DNA of 44,351 bases from CAVSSX01 sp963730735 (lineage in GTDB: Bacteria > Actinomycetota > Acidimicrobiia > Acidimicrobiales > RAAP-2): the NCBI GenBank assembly GCA_963730735.1, contig CAVSSX010000002.1, forward strand, positions 1 to 44,351, given 5' to 3'. Position 1 is the first letter of the stretch; each line of letters begins with the position of its first letter. This document shows positions 42,310-44,351 of this stretch, in pieces. The notes beneath the pieces were generated by a model. That model made no database searches, was not told the DNA's origin, and worked only from the letters and a program-made list of their open reading frames with translations. Both the position numbers and the translations under genes were made by a program.

Positions 42310-42646
42310 GTCCTTCACCCTACCTGCTGGTCATTCTTCCTGGTCAGCGCCTCAGCTGTGTCTACCGAACACCGGTCGGACCCGGCTGGATGACTGGCAC
42401 ATTGGTCAGGTGTCGAGCCTGGCCATCACCCTCTACGGCGCCGGCGCCGTCTCGTTCATGAGGGGCAGGTACACGCCGGAGCGGCGGGGGCGGCGTTTCA
42501 TCCTGTTCTTTGCAGTGGGACGCCTGGCATCGAGCGCCTCCGGCCTCCTGTCGGGGTCTGGCCATTCGGCGTCGTCGAATCCATATGGTCCGGCCTGGCC
42601 CTTCGGGGCCACCTGCGGCCAGCGCCGGGCTGATGAGCCTGCCGGT
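42310..42646. other. Intergenic stretch with no supported gene
   Basis: Neither strand shows a convincing protein. A 76-residue minus-strand reading (42433-42663) and the upstream extension of the next plus-strand gene have atypical composition and no recognisable motif. The segment 42320-42370 is less GC-rich and likely holds promoters. Confidence 0.4.
42317..42322 (-). promoter_or_regulatory. Possible -10 box TAGGGT for the PspAB-like gene
   Basis: TAGGGT on the minus strand, 7 nt before GTG 42309. Confidence 0.4.
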
Positions 42647-42955
42647 ATGGCCCGAGTGCCCATTGCCCGTTCGTTGGTCGATGCCGACTACGCCGCCAGG
42701 GTGGGCGAGTGGCGGGCTTTTCTGCACGGGCGGGTCGTCGAGGTCGTCGGCGATGACTCGACAGCTCGGCTGCGGTTGGTCGAGGGCGACGAGGCCGTCA
42801 TGGACGCCACGCACCTGGCCCGGTTGGAGCAAGCGTGCTGCCCGTTCTTCGCGTTCGACCTGACGGTGTCGGATCTGGCGTGGTGGCTGGTGATCTCGGC
42901 CCCCGACGATGCCGCCCCCGTCCACGACGACCTGCTGGGCCTTCGCCAAGCGTGA
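42647..42955 (+). CDS. Small protein with EQACCPFF motif, beside chromate transporter
   Basis: This 102-residue protein begins at ATG 42647 (MARVPIARSLVDADYAARVG). The core HLARLEQACCPFFAFDLTVS, followed by WWLVISAPDD, is a pattern I associate with short actinobacterial proteins of unknown function, sometimes near metal-resistance or MerR genes. The paired cysteines could bind metal or be redox-active; this is inference. The same frame is open far upstream, but that sequence lacks conserved features. It is convergent with chrA, 75 nt away. Confidence 0.68.
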   Translation: MARVPIARSLVDADYAARVGEWRAFLHGRVVEVVGDDSTARLRLVEGDEAVMDATHLARLEQACCPFFAFDLTVSDLAWWLVISAPDDAAPVHDDLLGLRQA

Positions 42956-43030
42956 GGGACTGGCGCCGGACCACACGACCTGGTGGACCGCGGGTTGCCG
43001 GCGCCGGTCCGGCCGAGCGCGTGCCATGGG

Positions 43031-44227
43031 TCAGGCCGGGACTCCTCCGAGGGCCAGGAGAACGCCGACAGCCCCCGATAGGAGCAGGGCAGTCACCACG
43101 CCCCGCCGCACGACGAACAGCCAGACCAACGCCCCGACCAGCACAGGGATCTGCCAGAGGTGTTGGAACGACAGGCCGAGAGGGATAGCGGAGCCGGCGA
43201 TCGCTCCGATGACCGCCGGCCCGGCGCCGGTCAGGAAGGACTCAACGGCGCTGTTGGCGCGGATTTGGTCGAAATGCCGACCACCGACCAGGACGAACAC
43301 GAACGACGGGGCGAAGGCGATCAGGGCGGCAAGTAGCCCGCCCCCCACGCCTCCGGCGGCGTACCCCACGACCGCCACGGTCTGGACAACCGGGCCCGGG
43401 GTGATCTGCCCGAGGGCGACGGCGTTCAGGAACTGCGCACCGGTCATCCAGTGGTAGGTGTTCACGGCGTCGTGCTGCATCAGGGGGATGATCACGAACC
43501 CCCCGCCGTAGGAGAGGGCACCGACCTTCAACGCCACCCACGCCAGCGCACCCAGGCCACCGACACCGGCGGCATGGGTGGCGAGGGCAGGGACGACGGC
43601 GTGGGCCGGCCCGAGCGACCGGCCCTGTCGCCGCACGGCGATCTCGATCAGTCCGCAGGCCAGGAGCACCACCACGAGGTACGGGCCAACGGTGGCCGCA
43701 GCGGCCCCACCGATGAGGGCATAGGCGATCCAGCGGGCCCGCTGGCGGCGCTCGGTGCCGATGCGTTTCCAGCTCGCCGGGATCAGGCCACGCGCTGCGT
43801 GGAGAGCCACCGCCGGGACGGCCGCCCCCGCGCCCGCCGCCGCCCCGAGCACCCAGTCGGGAGGGTGGTTGGCCAGGAACACGGCCGAGAGGGCCAGGAT
43901 GAGCACGAGACCGGGGACGATGAAGCACAGCCCGCCCACGATGGCCCCGACGGCCCCCCGCAGCCGCCAGGCACAGTAAATGGCGAGCTGCGTGGACGAC
44001 GGCCCGGGCAGCAGGTTCGTCGTGGCAATGGCATCCTCGAACTCTCCCGCTTCGATCCAGTTGCGCTCCTCGACGCACATGCGGCGGAGCAGGACGATGT
44101 GGGTGGGCGGGCCGCCAAATCCGATGCAGCCAAGTCGGAGCCACTCTCTGGCAACGGTGGCCAGCGCAACGGGGCTCGATCCAGCGTCTCCCTTTGGAGC
44201 ACCGCCAACCATGGGCCATGGTGTCAC
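43031..44227 (-). CDS. chrA: Chromate transporter (CHR family)
   Basis: This 398-residue polytopic protein has two homologous CHR halves. The N-terminal half has IGFGGPPTHIVLLRRMCVEE and ATTNLLPGPSSTQLAIYCAW. The C-terminal half has LKVGALSYGGGFVIIPLMQH and VALGQITPGPVVQTVAVVGY. The repeated GPxS/GPV motifs and paired gates are diagnostic of ChrA, an anion antiporter that exports chromate or takes up sulfate-like anions. The start is GTG 44227, with a later ATG (MVGGAPKG) possible. No chrB or other resistance gene is visible, so physiological chromate export is not proven. Confidence 0.92.
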   Translation of the reverse strand: MTPWPMVGGAPKGDAGSSPVALATVAREWLRLGCIGFGGPPTHIVLLRRMCVEERNWIEAGEFEDAIATTNLLPGPSSTQLAIYCAWRLRGAVGAIVGGLCFIVPGLVLILALSAVFLANHPPDWVLGAAAGAGAAVPAVALHAARGLIPASWKRIGTERRQRARWIAYALIGGAAAATVGPYLVVVLLACGLIEIAVRRQGRSLGPAHAVVPALATHAAGVGGLGALAWVALKVGALSYGGGFVIIPLMQHDAVNTYHWMTGAQFLNAVALGQITPGPVVQTVAVVGYAAGGVGGGLLAALIAFAPSFVFVLVGGRHFDQIRANSAVESFLTGAGPAVIGAIAGSAIPLGLSFQHLWQIPVLVGALVWLFVVRRGVVTALLLSGAVGVLLALGGVPA

Positions 44228-44351
44228 AGCTCCACGATGGAGCTGGACTGACGCGCCGCCTACCCGTGCTCCGCGTAGGACGTCAGCGAGCTAGACGGAC
44301 GACCCTGACGAGACCGAGGGGAGCGGTCCGACGCCGGGGGTCGGGCTGGCT
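44228..44351. other. Right-edge segment without recognisable gene
   Basis: No coding frame with family features, tRNA or clear promoter is seen in the last 124 nt. The upstream region of chrA lies here. Confidence 0.4.

Noticed and set aside
42433..42663. 76-residue minus-strand open frame
   Set aside because: No recognisable domain, no ribosome binding site or -10 box at a suitable distance, and it overlaps the start of the CCPFF gene.

Overview
The window is very GC-rich (roughly 70% by eye), uses GTG and TTG starts freely, and reads as chromosomal DNA of a high-GC actinobacterium. An Acidimicrobiia-like lineage fits best. The evidence is a fused 2-oxoglutarate dehydrogenase/decarboxylase of the actinobacterial Kgd/OdhA type, coenzyme F420 genes (CofC/FbiD, a PPOX-type F420 oxidoreductase, a luciferase-like protein), a SARP/BTAD regulator, a PspAB-type protein, and many genes preceded by a TANNNT box only 6 nt before the start codon (leaderless transcription). 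Taxonomy is inference. No rRNA, tRNA, CRISPR array or intact insertion sequence was recognised.

Layout. 1-1126: 5' part of a VirD4/TraG-like ATPase leaving the left edge, with a 12-bp inverted repeat upstream. 1127-1549: long, AT-richer leader region. 1550-2066: Lys-Ala-Pro repeat (histone H1-like) protein, split by an apparent 1-nt insertion and followed by two hairpins. 2181-4760: PIG-L deacetylase and CofC (minus), then gpsA (plus). 4770-12259: GH38 alpha-mannosidase, rnhB, a DMT exporter, and a three-gene overlapping minus-strand operon (alpha/beta hydrolase, TIGR01777 epimerase, ArsB/SLC13-like permease). 12417-19752: plus-strand run of kgd, a NYN ribonuclease/Lys-Ala linker/S1 fusion, a HAD hydrolase, a FabZ-like dehydratase and exonuclease III. 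19754-24559: minus-strand pair of ThDP-dependent enzyme and GlcD-type flavoprotein, then a UvrD-like helicase. 24773-28238: tightly coupled alpha/beta hydrolase, membrane-anchored Mur ligase-like protein and D-Ala-D-Ala ligase-like ATP-grasp enzyme.

28244-32482: minus-strand operon of a sigma-like protein, a one-pass Pro/Thr-rich surface protein, and a four-pass membrane protein with a LysM domain on the outside and a winged-helix/BTAD regulator inside. 32605-37529: small conserved protein (frameshifted), APH-like phosphotransferase, aldehyde dehydrogenase, and an operon of unknown protein, lipoprotein and CHAP amidase. 37618-42309: LLM-like protein, F420 PPOX protein, fumC, pterin-4a-carbinolamine dehydratase (frameshifted), tyrosine phosphatase (frameshifted near its end) and PspAB. 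42647-44227: small CCPFF-motif protein and chromate transporter ChrA.

Four genes each need exactly one inserted or deleted base to be read through, always in G/C-rich or repetitive sequence. I read this as probable residual indel error in the assembly rather than four real pseudogenes. The most interesting biology is the LysM/BTAD transmembrane regulator operon, the hydrolase/Mur-ligase/Ddl-like operon and the NYN-S1 fusion. The seven near-identical leaderless promoters help fix gene starts.
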